Shown here: piece after piece, positions 1 to 7,473 of the stretch
Layout: each line of letters begins with the position of its first letter
Numbering within the stretch: the stretch's first letter is position 1
Assembly: GCF_000321045.1 (NCBI RefSeq)
Contig: NZ_HE578950.1
Span: 26,794-90,793, forward strand
Direction of reading: 5' to 3'
DNA: 64,000 nucleotides
Source of the DNA: Phytobacter massiliensis JC163
GTDB lineage: Bacteria; Pseudomonadota; Gammaproteobacteria; Enterobacterales; Enterobacteriaceae
Notes under the pieces: model-generated
Database searches by the model: none
What the model was told of the DNA's origin: nothing
What the model saw: the letters and a program-made list of their open reading frames with translations, nothing else
Position numbers and translations under genes: made by a program

Positions 1-784
1 AGCGCGGATCGATCACAATCAGCTTCGCGCCATTGTGGATTTTGGCTTCCATCGCCCAGCGGAACCCGACCGGGTGCGCTTCAGCGGCGTTACCGCCCAT
101 CACCACGACGAGGTTGGCGTTTTTGATGTCGACCCAGTGGTTGGTCATCGCACCGCGACCAAATGTTGGAGCAAGACTTGCTACCGTTGGTCCGTGTCAG
201 ACACGCGCCTGGTTGTCGACCGCGAGCATGCCAAGCGCGCGGGAAAATTTCTGGGTTAAATAGCCGGTTTCGTTACTGGAAGCAGAAGCACATAACATCC
301 CGGTGGAGAGCCAGCGGTTAACGGTGGTGCCTTCGTCGTTCTGCGCAATATAGTTGGCGTCACGATCTTCTTTCATCAGTTTGGCAATGCGTTCAAACGC
401 CTCTTCCCAACTGATGCGCTGCCATTTGTCTGAACCTGGTGCGCGGTATTCCGGGTATTTCAGGCGGCTTTCTGAATGGATAAAGTCCACCAGGCCTGCG
501 CCTTTCGGGCAGAGCGCGCCACGGTTAACCGGATGATCCGGGTCGCCTTCAATATGGAAAATTGATGCTTTGGCGTTCTTTGCTCCGTCGCCGAGGCTGT
601 ACATCAACAGCCCACAACCAACGGAACAGTATGTGCAGGTGTTTCTCGTTTCGCGGGTGCGCAGTAATTTATACTGCCGCGTTTCCGCCAGCGCCAGACT
701 CGGGGCGAAGCCGAGTGCCGCTGCTGTTGTTCCTGCCATACCGCCAGCGCAGATCTTAAAGAACTGCCTTCTGCTGACCTGCAT
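1..784 (-). CDS. fdoG: Formate dehydrogenase-O major (alpha) subunit, N-terminal part, selenoprotein (partial)
   Basis: Catalytic molybdopterin/4Fe-4S subunit of the periplasm-facing, membrane-bound formate dehydrogenase-O, which oxidises formate to CO2 and passes electrons to the quinone pool. The first ~33 residues are a twin-arginine (Tat) signal with the motif SRRQFFK. A cysteine cluster follows (TYCSVGCGLL ... GALCPKG), as expected for the [4Fe-4S] site. The frame meets TGA at 197-199 directly after DNQARV. In FdnG/FdoG this is selenocysteine 196, and the reading continues HGPTVASLAP, so the CDS runs off the window start rather than ending there. The divergent fdhD neighbour identifies it as fdoG rather than fdnG. 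About three quarters of the protein lies outside the window. Confidence 0.95.
160..199 (-). promoter_or_regulatory. Bacterial SECIS element with UGA(Sec) codon
   Basis: On the minus strand the UGA at 199-197 is followed at once by a short hairpin: GGTAGCAAG, the loop around AAGTCT, then CTTGCTCC. This matches the position and shape of the SelB-binding bSECIS of the fdnG/fdoG/fdhF family. It is needed to insert selenocysteine at codon 196 and is why the TGA must not be read as a stop. Confidence 0.85.
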
Positions 785-939
785 GGGTCGCTCCTTGTTT
801 CGACATTGTCACGTGCTTTTATTTACTTTGCGGTCGACGCCGCAAAGGTTCAGAATTGCGGTTAATCCCCTCGTCCCACAGGGGAATGACGCCAGAATAC
901 CATATTGTGCTCCGCCTGTTCTTATTCGGTTAAAACAAC

Positions 940-1776
940 GTGAACGAAAATTCGACTAAACATCCAGAAAATGCAAGCGAGATCACGGGGGCACGCCAGG
1001 TGTCGCTCTGGCGCCGCGACAACCTGCAGCAGACGCTTCCCGATATGCTGGCCGAGGAAGTGCCAGTCGCGCTGGTCTATAACGGCATTTCTCATGTTGT
1101 GATGATGGCTTCGCCCAAAGACCTTGAGTGGTTCGCTATCGGCTTTTCCCTTTCCGAAGGGATTATTGAAGAGCCCGGTGACATTTACGGTATTGATGTT
1201 GTTCCTGCCTGTAACGGGCTGGAGGTACAGATTGAGCTTTCCAGTCGCCGTTTTATGGAGTTAAAAGCGCGCCGCCGTGCCCTTGCCGGGCGTACCGGTT
1301 GCGGCGTCTGCGGGGTGGAACAGCTTAACGATATTGGCAAACCCATCGCGCCATTGCCCTTTACCCGCACGTTTGACCTGGCCCATCTGGACCGGGCGCT
1401 CGCCCACCTGTCTGATTTCCAGCCGGTCGGAATGCTGACCGGCTGTACCCATGCCGCCGCGTGGATGCTGCCTTCCGGTGAACTGGCGGGCGGCCATGAG
1501 GATGTGGGGCGGCATGTGGCGCTGGATAAACTGCTCGGCCATCGCGCCCGTGAAGGGGAGCGCTGGCAACAGGGAGCTGCGCTGGTCTCCAGCCGCGCCA
1601 GTTATGAGATGGTGCAGAAGTCGGCGATGTGCGGCGTTGAGATTCTGTTTGCCGTATCGGCGGCCACCACGCTGGCCGTTGAAGTCGCCGAACGCTGCAA
1701 TCTGACGCTGGTGGGCTTTTGTAAGCCGGGGCGGGCTACGGTCTATACCCACCCTCAACGCTTGCTTAATCGCTAA
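940..1776 (+). CDS. fdhD: Formate dehydrogenase accessory sulfurtransferase FdhD
   Basis: FdhD carries sulfur from IscS to the bis-MGD molybdenum cofactor of formate dehydrogenases, including FdoG encoded divergently next door. The 278-aa length matches the E. coli protein (277 aa). The CGVCG motif (near residues 121-124) holds the two cysteines used for sulfur transfer, and the conserved stretches [21 protein letters not shown] and [18 protein letters not shown] are present. The start is GTG at 940; no in-frame ATG lies close by. The fdoG-fdhD gap (785-939) must hold both divergent promoters. Confidence 0.96.
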   Translation: MNENSTKHPENASEITGARQVSLWRRDNLQQTLPDMLAEEVPVALVYNGISHVVMMASPKDLEWFAIGFSLSEGIIEEPGDIYGIDVVPACNGLEVQIELSSRRFMELKARRRALAGRTGCGVCGVEQLNDIGKPIAPLPFTRTFDLAHLDRALAHLSDFQPVGMLTGCTHAAAWMLPSGELAGGHEDVGRHVALDKLLGHRAREGERWQQGAALVSSRASYEMVQKSAMCGVEILFAVSAATTLAVEVAERCNLTLVGFCKPGRATVYTHPQRLLNR

Positions 1777-1797
1777 CGTTCAGTTTTATTGAACAAT

Positions 1798-1823
1798 AAA
1801 AGCAAAACCTTCCGCTTTTTGTT
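1798..1823 (+). terminator. Weak hairpin with T run after fdhD
   Basis: AAAAGC pairs with GCTTTTT across about 10 bases, and the 3' arm is itself T-rich. It lies 22 bp after the fdhD stop and before the next small gene, where a terminator would be expected. The stem is short, so this is only a candidate. Confidence 0.35.
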
Positions 1824-1900
1824 GATAGGGTTGAGGTCTATTATTGACTTCATCGAGGCACAACGCCTCAGCTAATCAAACATACAGAAGGGTTTATATC

Positions 1901-2113
1901 ATGAAAAGCATCAAAACTTTTGTCGCAGTTGTCGCTCTGGCTTCCTCTTTCGGCACATTTGCTGCACAGACCGTGACCGCAACGGACTCCACCCTGTCTG
2001 GCGCAGAAGCGAAAATCGCCGCTCAGGCACAGCAGGCTGGCGCCTCTTCTTACCAGATCACCGAAGCGTTCACCGGTAATCAGGTTCATATGACCGCTGA
2101 GCTGTCTAAATAA
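1901..2113 (+). CDS. Small periplasmic DUF1471 (YhcN/BhsA/McbA-family) protein
   Basis: A 70-residue protein with an N-terminal signal peptide (MKSIKTFVAVVALASSFGTFAA, cleavage expected after AFAA-like TFAA). The mature domain of about 48 residues resembles the BhsA/McbA/YhcN family (DUF1471), ending in the typical GNQVHMTAELSK strand. Family members are stress- or biofilm-linked periplasmic proteins of unclear mechanism. The ATG at 1901 is preferred over the upstream in-frame start at 1844 because it starts the signal peptide directly and has AGAAGGG about 10 bp upstream. It is a single gene between fdhD and the sugar operon. Family call is by pattern; the exact paralogue cannot be named. 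Confidence 0.8.
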   Translation: MKSIKTFVAVVALASSFGTFAAQTVTATDSTLSGAEAKIAAQAQQAGASSYQITEAFTGNQVHMTAELSK

Positions 2114-2129
2114 GTCTTCCGCTCTACCG

Positions 2130-2158
2130 CTGTCCCTGACTCTTCGGAGCGGGGACAG
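2130..2158 (+). terminator. Hairpin after the DUF1471 gene
   Basis: CTGTCCC (2130-2136) pairs with GGGACAG (2152-2158) around a 15-base loop, 16 bp after the stop. Only a short T tract follows, so termination strength is uncertain. Confidence 0.4.
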
Positions 2159-2347
2159 GTTTACGCCCGCAGTCTTTTCCCTCCCTGTTTATCTCCACGC
2201 TGTATGCCTCTTTGTCGCTAAAAAATGCGGCGAAACTCACAAAATTATCAAATCGCAAAAATTGCCGCCTGCGTTTTTATTATACAGACGATGCTCTGGT
2301 GCTCTCGATTTATAACTAAATGATAGAAAAGGAATTAATAAAAAATA

Positions 2348-2470
2348 TGTGATAGTTATCGCATTGTGATTATGTGATGGCACTCGCAAAAACAAGCCTA
2401 ATGATCGCGTTGTCAATCATTGCCTCTGCTGAAATTATCCAGAAAGTGTGACATTCATTGCAAATATAAC
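2348..2470 (+). promoter_or_regulatory. Promoter region of the Ula-type PTS operon with tandem CRP-like sites
   Basis: Two copies of TGTGA-N6-TCGCA lie at 2348-2363 and 2373-2388, each 9/10 to the CRP consensus and exactly 25 bp apart. A third, weaker TGTGA-N6-TTGCA lies at 2447-2462, and TATAAC at 2465-2470 could be a -10. The surrounding ~400 bp (2114-2521) is AT-rich and holds no gene. This suggests catabolite control of the operon that begins at 2522. No specific regulator gene lies beside the operon. Confidence 0.6.
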
Positions 2471-2521
2471 CCTTGAACTCAGGGAAAAATATTCGCAAAG
2501 GCAGCCATTGAGGACGTCGTG

Positions 2522-3502
2522 ATGAATATCGGTGTGGTTATTAGCGGTGGTGACGTTTCAGGAATAAATAATTTTATTTTCCAGATCGCCCGGCTGGCAA
2601 AAGCCCGTATAACCCTGTTTAACGGGGGGATACCCGGCCTGCTTGAAAAAAGGCACCAGGAAATTGAATGGCGCGATCTGGTTGATTTTTCGATCGCAGC
2701 CATTCCCATTATCACCTCAGGACGCACGACCCGTAAATTAGTGCGCAGCGAATATGAAACTATTGCTAAAAAATTAAAGTCGCTGCATATCGATGTGCTG
2801 ATCATGGCGGGTGGCGATGGCTCGCTACAATTTTTAAATACGCTTAGCGAATTTGACGTGAACTGTTTTGGCGTTGCCATGACCATTGACAATGATGTTT
2901 ACGGGAGCCACTACTCCATCGGTTTTTCTACCGCTTGCGAGCAAATTATTAAAGAGGTCTCTCGCCTCAGAAATACGGGACGGGCGCTGCCAGGCCGCGT
3001 ATTTATGGTGGAGGTACTGGGTGGCTATTGTGGTGAACTGACGCTGCAATCAGCCATTAAAAGCAATGCGGATATTGCCCTCATCCCGGAATGTCAGATT
3101 GCGATTGATGACCTCTCCGCGCGCATCAAATCACGCCTCGCCAGCCAGAACAGCGTGGTGATCCTCTGCTCTGAGGGGTACACCCGCGAATACTCCCCCG
3201 GCTTTCAGGGCGCTATCGATACCATGATCAAGCAGATTGAACCGCAGATTGGCGTGCGTATCCGTAAAACCATCGTCGGCTATGGCTTACGCAACGGCGA
3301 TCCTACCTGTGAAGAAATATACCAGGGCACGATTATGGCCAGCGAAGTGGTTCGTTGTATTCAATCTGGCATGAAGAATAAAGCCATTATTATTAACTCC
3401 AGCAATAAACCCATCCCTATTGATCTTATTAGTATGAAAAAACGTCTGGTAGACACTGAAGGACATCATTATAAACTGGCCAAACAACTCAATATTATTT
3501 GA
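2522..3502 (+). CDS. PfkA-family ATP-dependent sugar-phosphate kinase (6-phosphofructokinase paralogue)
   Basis: A 326-aa PfkA-fold kinase, a divergent paralogue of the housekeeping pfkA also in this window. ATP-site motifs are kept: SGGD at 8-11, GGDGS at 97-101. The catalytic TIDND loop (121-125, Asp123 as base) and Glu218 are kept too. The usual PGTIDND reads AMTIDND, the RYCG after VEVMG reads GYCG, and the sugar-phosphate loop [10 protein letters not shown] is replaced by VGYGLRNGDP, so His249 becomes Tyr while Arg252 stays. These are substrate-side changes. ATG 2522 is preferred over GTG 2519 because GAGGA sits 7 bp upstream. It is the first gene of a PTS/aldolase operon, so it probably makes a ketose-1,6-bisphosphate from a PTS product. 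Substrate unknown. Confidence 0.85.
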   Translation: MNIGVVISGGDVSGINNFIFQIARLAKARITLFNGGIPGLLEKRHQEIEWRDLVDFSIAAIPIITSGRTTRKLVRSEYETIAKKLKSLHIDVLIMAGGDGSLQFLNTLSEFDVNCFGVAMTIDNDVYGSHYSIGFSTACEQIIKEVSRLRNTGRALPGRVFMVEVLGGYCGELTLQSAIKSNADIALIPECQIAIDDLSARIKSRLASQNSVVILCSEGYTREYSPGFQGAIDTMIKQIEPQIGVRIRKTIVGYGLRNGDPTCEEIYQGTIMASEVVRCIQSGMKNKAIIINSSNKPIPIDLISMKKRLVDTEGHHYKLAKQLNII

Positions 3503-3513
3503 GGAGATTTTAC

Positions 3514-3828
3514 ATGCTTAAAGTTCTCTGTGTATGTGGCTGCGGCCTCGGGTCGAGCTTTGCGATTGAAATGAGCGCCAAAGCGGTGCTTAAAAAATTA
3601 GAAATTCCGGCGCAGGTAGAACATACCACCGTATCAGAAGCGGGCGCGTTTAAATCCGATATGATCCTGACGCAAAAAACCTTTGCCGATATTCTGGCGG
3701 CGGATGCCAGCGAGGAGGAGATCAAGCGTATCGTCGTGTTAAACAAACTGACCGATAAAGAAGAAATCGAACAGAAAATTATCGCGTTTCTTAAACTGCA
3801 TAATATGAAGGTAGCTGACCATGAATAG
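3514..3828 (+). CDS. PTS EIIB, ascorbate/Ula-like (SgaB/UlaB family)
   Basis: A 104-aa soluble phosphotransfer domain. The P-loop VCGCGLGSS at residues 7-15 contains the likely phospho-cysteine Cys8, typical of the lactose/galactitol/ascorbate IIB fold. The start ATG 3514 has GAGGAG 7-10 bp upstream and lies 11 bp after the kinase stop. It overlaps the IIC gene by 8 bp, so translation is probably coupled. It would accept phosphate from the IIA encoded at 6360 and pass it to sugar entering through the IIC at 3821. Confidence 0.88.
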   Translation: MLKVLCVCGCGLGSSFAIEMSAKAVLKKLEIPAQVEHTTVSEAGAFKSDMILTQKTFADILAADASEEEIKRIVVLNKLTDKEEIEQKIIAFLKLHNMKVADHE

Positions 3829-5188
3829 CTTTGTGGAGTTTATCGTCAAAGATCTTCTCGGGCAGGCGTCGATATTAATCGCTTTTATTGCCATGCTTGG
3901 GCTGATCTTGCAGAAAAAATCGCCGGGTAAAATTGCCGAAGGGACATTTAAAACGCTGCTTGGCTTTTTAATTATGATGGCCGGGATAAATATTATTGTC
4001 GCCACATTAACCTTCCTCAATGACATTTTTACCCACGGCTTCGGTATGAAAGGGTATATCACGGACGTAGCCGCCATTGCCGGGCTGGCCAACCGTGAGC
4101 TGGGTTCGGAAGTGGCGCTGACGCTGATGGTGATTTTTGCCGTCAATATCATTATTGCCCGTCTGACGCCGCTGAAATATATCTTCCTGACGGGCCAGGC
4201 GCTGCTGTGGATGGCGACTATCGGCGCGGTAATCGGCTACAAGTCGGGCCTGACCGGGCTGCCGCTGATTCTGACCGGCGGTATTTTTGGCGGCGTGATG
4301 GCGGTATTGATGCCAGCGCTGGCGCAGCCGGTGGTCAGGCGCATTACCGATTCTGACGATGTGGCGCTGGGGCACTTTTGTACCATCGGCTATCTGGTGC
4401 AGGCGGCAGTGGCGAAAGTGGTGGGCAAAGGCTCCCGCTCCACCGAAGATCTGCAACTGCCGGATAACTTCAAATTCTTGCAGGACACCTATCTGGCAAT
4501 GGCTGTGGTGATGGTGCCGATGTACCTGATCCCGGCGCTGGCGGCTGGCCCGGCCTATATCGCCCAGTTCTCCGGCGGCATTAACTACCTGATGTACGCC
4601 TTTATGCAATCCATTCAGTTTGTGGCCGGGGTCTTTGTGCTCTATAGCGGCGTGCGCCTGCTGCTCAACGAACTGGTGCCCGCATTCCGGGGTATTGCCA
4701 TGCGCGTTGTGCCGGATGCGAAACCCGCGCTGGATTGCCCGGTGCTGTTCCCTTATGCGCCGAATGCGGTCATCGTCGGCTTCCTCGCCACCACCGTCGG
4801 CTCCATTATCGGCATGCTGGTATTCCCGATGTTTGGTCTGGCGATGATTCTGCCCGGTCTGCTGACAAACTTTTTCGCCGGCGGTACGGCGGGCGTGTTC
4901 GGTAACGCGCTGGGCGGACGGCGCGGCGCGATCATCGGCGGCGTGGTACACGGCCTGTTTATCACCTTCCTGCCCGCCATTCTGGTGCCAATGCTGGAAA
5001 GCTACGGCTTTACCGGCGTCACGTTTAGCGACTCTGACGTCATCAGTTCCGGGCTGGTACTGGGTCATGCCTTCCAGAATAACTGGCTGTTTGTCGGCCT
5101 GTTCATTGTCTTTGTGGCCTTCATCGCCTGGTTCGTTAACGGTAAATCAGCTAAGCCTAAAGGGGAAAATATCCATGAATCTGTATAA
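3821..5188 (+). CDS. PTS EIIC, ascorbate/Ula-like permease (UlaA/SgaT family)
   Basis: A 455-aa integral membrane protein with about 11 hydrophobic segments and the UlaA/SgaT layout: an N-terminal VKDLLGQASILIAFIAMLGL segment, FKTLLGF, the ITDSDDVALGHFCTIGYL loop and the glycine-rich GGTAGVFGNALGGRRGAIIGG near the C-terminus. It forms the sugar channel of the PTS together with the separate IIB and IIA. Its end overlaps the aldolase start by 14 bp. UlaA of E. coli carries L-ascorbate; here there is no ascorbate-lactonase or ulaDEF gene, so the substrate should differ. Confidence 0.88.
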   Translation: MNSFVEFIVKDLLGQASILIAFIAMLGLILQKKSPGKIAEGTFKTLLGFLIMMAGINIIVATLTFLNDIFTHGFGMKGYITDVAAIAGLANRELGSEVALTLMVIFAVNIIIARLTPLKYIFLTGQALLWMATIGAVIGYKSGLTGLPLILTGGIFGGVMAVLMPALAQPVVRRITDSDDVALGHFCTIGYLVQAAVAKVVGKGSRSTEDLQLPDNFKFLQDTYLAMAVVMVPMYLIPALAAGPAYIAQFSGGINYLMYAFMQSIQFVAGVFVLYSGVRLLLNELVPAFRGIAMRVVPDAKPALDCPVLFPYAPNAVIVGFLATTVGSIIGMLVFPMFGLAMILPGLLTNFFAGGTAGVFGNALGGRRGAIIGGVVHGLFITFLPAILVPMLESYGFTGVTFSDSDVISSGLVLGHAFQNNWLFVGLFIVFVAFIAWFVNGKSAKPKGENIHESV

Positions 5189-6017
5189 CTTTACTGCATT
5201 GCTGGAGATTGCACGCCAGCGGAATTTTAAAGCAGTCGGATCGTTTAATTTACACTGCCTGGAGATGCTGCCCGCCTTTTTTAAAGCGGCAAAACAAACC
5301 AACAGCCCGTTAATGATTCAGATCTCTACCGGGACGGCGCAATATTTAGGGTATTCTCTGCTGGTTGATTCGGTACGCTCTTTATCGGTGAGCGAAGATG
5401 TGCCGACCTGTCTGCATCTCGATCACTGCTCGGATATTAACGCTATCCAGACGGCAATTGACGCCGGATTCAGCTCGATCATGTATGACGGTTCGCATTT
5501 GGGTATCGATGAGAATATTGCCAATACCCGTATTGTGGTGGAAATGGCGCGGCCCCGTAATATTACCGTTGAAGGCGAACTGGGGGCGATTGGCGGTTCG
5601 GAAGACGGTAAATCCGTGGCGGCGGAGGATATCTGTTTCACCACCGTTGAAGATGCGAAACGCTTTGTCGACGAAACGCAGGTGGATATGCTGGCGGTGT
5701 CGGTGGGTACGGTGCACGGGCTGTATACCGGCAAGGCGCAGATCCAGCATCAGCGCCTGCTGGAGATAAGCCAGGCTACCGGCACGCCGCTGGTGCTGCA
5801 CGGCGGCACTGGAGTAAGCGATGACGATATACGCCGGGCGGTTACCGAAGGCATCAACAAGGTCAATGTGGGTACGGAGATGAATGTGCAGTGGGTTGAC
5901 CGCTGTAAGACCACCTTTGAAAAAGGCAAGGTGAATGACAGCGTCCGCAAATTTCTCATCCCGGCCAACGATGCCGTGACCCAGGTGTTAGTAGAGAAAA
6001 TGAACCTCTTTAAATAA
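5175..6017 (+). CDS. Class II ketose-bisphosphate aldolase (GatY/KbaY/FbaA family)
   Basis: A 280-aa zinc-dependent aldolase that should split a ketose-1,6-bisphosphate to dihydroxyacetone phosphate and a glyceraldehyde-phosphate. Expected residues are present: Asp83-His84 in LHLDHCSD, the ID/YDGSH strand (YDGSHLGI, 104-111), His181 in VGTVHGLYTG, and His209 in LVLHGGTG, matching the His83/His180/His208 zinc set of tagatose-bisphosphate aldolases. The ATG at 5175 lies inside the end of the IIC gene, and the family-typical length confirms it. It pairs with the PfkA-like kinase in the same operon. Fructose-, tagatose- or another ketose-bisphosphate cannot be told apart here. Confidence 0.88.
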   Translation: MNLYNFTALLEIARQRNFKAVGSFNLHCLEMLPAFFKAAKQTNSPLMIQISTGTAQYLGYSLLVDSVRSLSVSEDVPTCLHLDHCSDINAIQTAIDAGFSSIMYDGSHLGIDENIANTRIVVEMARPRNITVEGELGAIGGSEDGKSVAAEDICFTTVEDAKRFVDETQVDMLAVSVGTVHGLYTGKAQIQHQRLLEISQATGTPLVLHGGTGVSDDDIRRAVTEGINKVNVGTEMNVQWVDRCKTTFEKGKVNDSVRKFLIPANDAVTQVLVEKMNLFK

Positions 6018-6080
6018 AACGCTAATCTGATTTTATTCCATAACCCTGATGCCAGGCGCGTCTCGGGGCGGGAGTGATAT

Positions 6081-6350
6081 ATGTTTCAGTCATTAAGATC
6101 GTTGTGGAAAAAAGAGAGTGCATCCGCGCAGGAATATAATGAGCAGGCGGAATTACTGGCAGCCGATATTAAAAAGCTGGAGGCCGATCTCGCCGGAGAG
6201 CCACGAAATAGCGATATCCAAAAACAATTAATGCTGCTGTATAACCGGGCATTAAATGTCTTTGCGAAAAGCGAAACGCATCGTCACGAAGTGGACGTTT
6301 TATTTGTGCGTATTGATGAGCTACGCAATATTATTCGACGTAATATTTAG
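6081..6350 (+). CDS. Small helical protein of unknown function in PTS operon
   Basis: An 89-aa, strongly charged, all-helical-looking protein (AQEYNEQAELLAADIKKLEA ... VDVLFVRIDELRNIIRRN). There is no signal peptide, membrane segment or cysteine, and no family that I recognise. A coiled-coil is likely over residues 18-40. It sits in the same direction between the aldolase (63-bp gap) and the IIA gene (9-bp gap), with GGGAG about 6 bp before ATG 6081, so it is probably translated. It could be a regulator or partner of the PTS IIA/IIB, but nothing in the sequence proves it. Confidence 0.7.
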   Translation: MFQSLRSLWKKESASAQEYNEQAELLAADIKKLEADLAGEPRNSDIQKQLMLLYNRALNVFAKSETHRHEVDVLFVRIDELRNIIRRNI

Positions 6351-6359
6351 GGAGCACAG

Positions 6360-6797
6360 ATGACGATTAAAGATCTTCTCATCGAAGCCGATGCCATTCA
6401 GGTCGGGGTAACGGAAACGGACTGGCGGCAGGTCATTCGACTGGCCGCCAGGCCGCTGGTTGACGGGGGATACCTGGAGGCGCGTTACGGCGAAGCGGTT
6501 ATCGACAATACGCAGGAGTATGGCGCATGGTATGTGTTTGATGAAGGCATCGCCATGCCCCACGCCCGGCCGGAGTGTGGCGTAAAGCGGGACTGTTTCA
6601 GCCTGGTGCTGCTGGAAAAACCGATACGCTTTGCAGAGAGTGAAGCGGCGGACATTGTCATCATGTTTGGCGCCCGCGACAGTAATGCGCATATAGAAGA
6701 AGGCATCCGCGCCATTGTTAACCTGCTGGATAACGATGAAACGATGGCGGCGCTGCGGGCGGCCCGGACCCGGGAGGAGGTGATGGCGGCTTTATGA
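6360..6797 (+). CDS. PTS EIIA, ascorbate/fructose-mannitol-like (UlaC family)
   Basis: A 145-aa cytoplasmic phosphocarrier of the fructose/mannitol/ascorbate IIA superfamily. The motif GIAMPHARPE holds the probable phospho-histidine His68, and the fold pattern (LLIEADAIQVG ... AVIDN ... VMFGARD) fits UlaC/SgaA. AGGGAG lies 7 bp before ATG 6360. Its stop overlaps the next start (ATGA), so the two are coupled. It supplies the third PTS part missing from the IIB-IIC pair, and the order IIB-IIC-...-IIA resembles ula operons. Confidence 0.88.
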   Translation: MTIKDLLIEADAIQVGVTETDWRQVIRLAARPLVDGGYLEARYGEAVIDNTQEYGAWYVFDEGIAMPHARPECGVKRDCFSLVLLEKPIRFAESEAADIVIMFGARDSNAHIEEGIRAIVNLLDNDETMAALRAARTREEVMAAL

Positions 6798-7339
6798 CTA
6801 CGCAATCGAAAACGGTGGTGCTGGTAAATGGCGTGCCGGCATCCGGCAAAAGTACGGTGACGCGCCAGCTGTCGGAACGGTTTTCACTGCCGTATCTGAC
6901 GATAGACGGCATTAAGGAGCCGTTTATGGCGCAGTTCAGTGAGATAGACCGCGCGTTTAATCGCAAGCTGGGCTGCGCGGCCTATGAGGTTATCTGGTCC
7001 GTGGTGCGCGATGCGCCGCCAGGGTGCCCGTTTCTTATTGACGCCTGGTTTGGCTTTCAGCCGCGGGAGACACTGGTCGATTATCTGCGACAGGCTGGCG
7101 TCGCGCGCGTGCTGGAGGTGTGGAATGCGGTGTCGTCGGATGTCGCGGTCGCCCGCTACGCACAGCGTCTTGGCGAACGCCGGGTCGGCCATCCGGGCGA
7201 GGAGTATCTGCCGGAACTGGCTCTGCTGGCGGCAAATGCTGAGCCGATGGCGCTTGGGCCGGTTTTTCGCCTTACTCAGGGCAGCGGTGAAAACCTCAAC
7301 CCACTGTTTGCCTGGCTTGAGGATCACCTGCAGGATTAA
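6794..7339 (+). CDS. Small P-loop kinase-like NTPase (AAA/zeta-toxin/shikimate-kinase-like fold), last gene of PTS operon
   Basis: A 181-aa protein with a Walker A motif GVPASGKST at 13-21, followed by TIDGIKEPF and FLIDAWFGFQ (likely substrate and Walker B region) and a basic segment QRLGERRVGHPGEEY. The layout resembles small-molecule kinases and chloramphenicol-phosphotransferase or zeta-like enzymes. It overlaps the IIA gene by 4 bp (ATGA). Because there is no antitoxin partner and it is embedded in a sugar operon, a metabolite kinase is more likely than a toxin. Substrate unknown. Confidence 0.75.
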   Translation: MTTQSKTVVLVNGVPASGKSTVTRQLSERFSLPYLTIDGIKEPFMAQFSEIDRAFNRKLGCAAYEVIWSVVRDAPPGCPFLIDAWFGFQPRETLVDYLRQAGVARVLEVWNAVSSDVAVARYAQRLGERRVGHPGEEYLPELALLAANAEPMALGPVFRLTQGSGENLNPLFAWLEDHLQD

Positions 7340-7349
7340 CCGTGTCGAA

Positions 7350-7367
7350 AAGCGCCCGTGGGCGCTT
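7350..7367 (+). terminator. Hairpin after the Ula-type PTS operon
   Basis: AAGCGCCC (7350-7357) pairs fully with GGGCGCTT (7360-7367), 10 bp after the last stop. There is no T run behind it, so it may be an mRNA-end hairpin rather than a strong intrinsic terminator. Confidence 0.4.
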
Positions 7368-7373
7368 CAGACC

Positions 7374-7473
7374 GCTGACAAAGCCAACAGGAATTCATAG
7401 AACGGCGTAGCCCGGGTAAGCGTCAGCGCACCCGGGATTTTCCCCGGATGCGGCTACGCCTTATCCGGGCTAC
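7374..7473. repeat. Extended REP/BIME element, copy 1
   Basis: A REP palindrome (GTAGCCCGGGTAAGCG ... CCTTATCCGGGCTAC, 7407-7473) is preceded by a 33-bp leader starting GCTGACAAAGCCAACA. The same leader precedes the REP at 58216. It lies in the convergent space between the PTS operon and the KdgM porin gene. Confidence 0.8.

Noticed and set aside
197..199. Stop codon ending the fdoG frame after 195 residues, suggesting a truncated gene
   Set aside because: The TGA is at the known selenocysteine position, is followed by a SECIS hairpin, and the frame continues with normal FdoG sequence to the window edge.
4007..5068. 353-codon open frame on the minus strand in the Ula-type IIC gene
   Set aside because: Complete overlap with a well-matched membrane permease; His/Gln/Arg-rich shadow.
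6794..7339. Zeta-type toxin of a toxin-antitoxin pair
   Set aside because: The P-loop fold is compatible, but there is no antitoxin gene, and the gene is translationally coupled to a PTS IIA.
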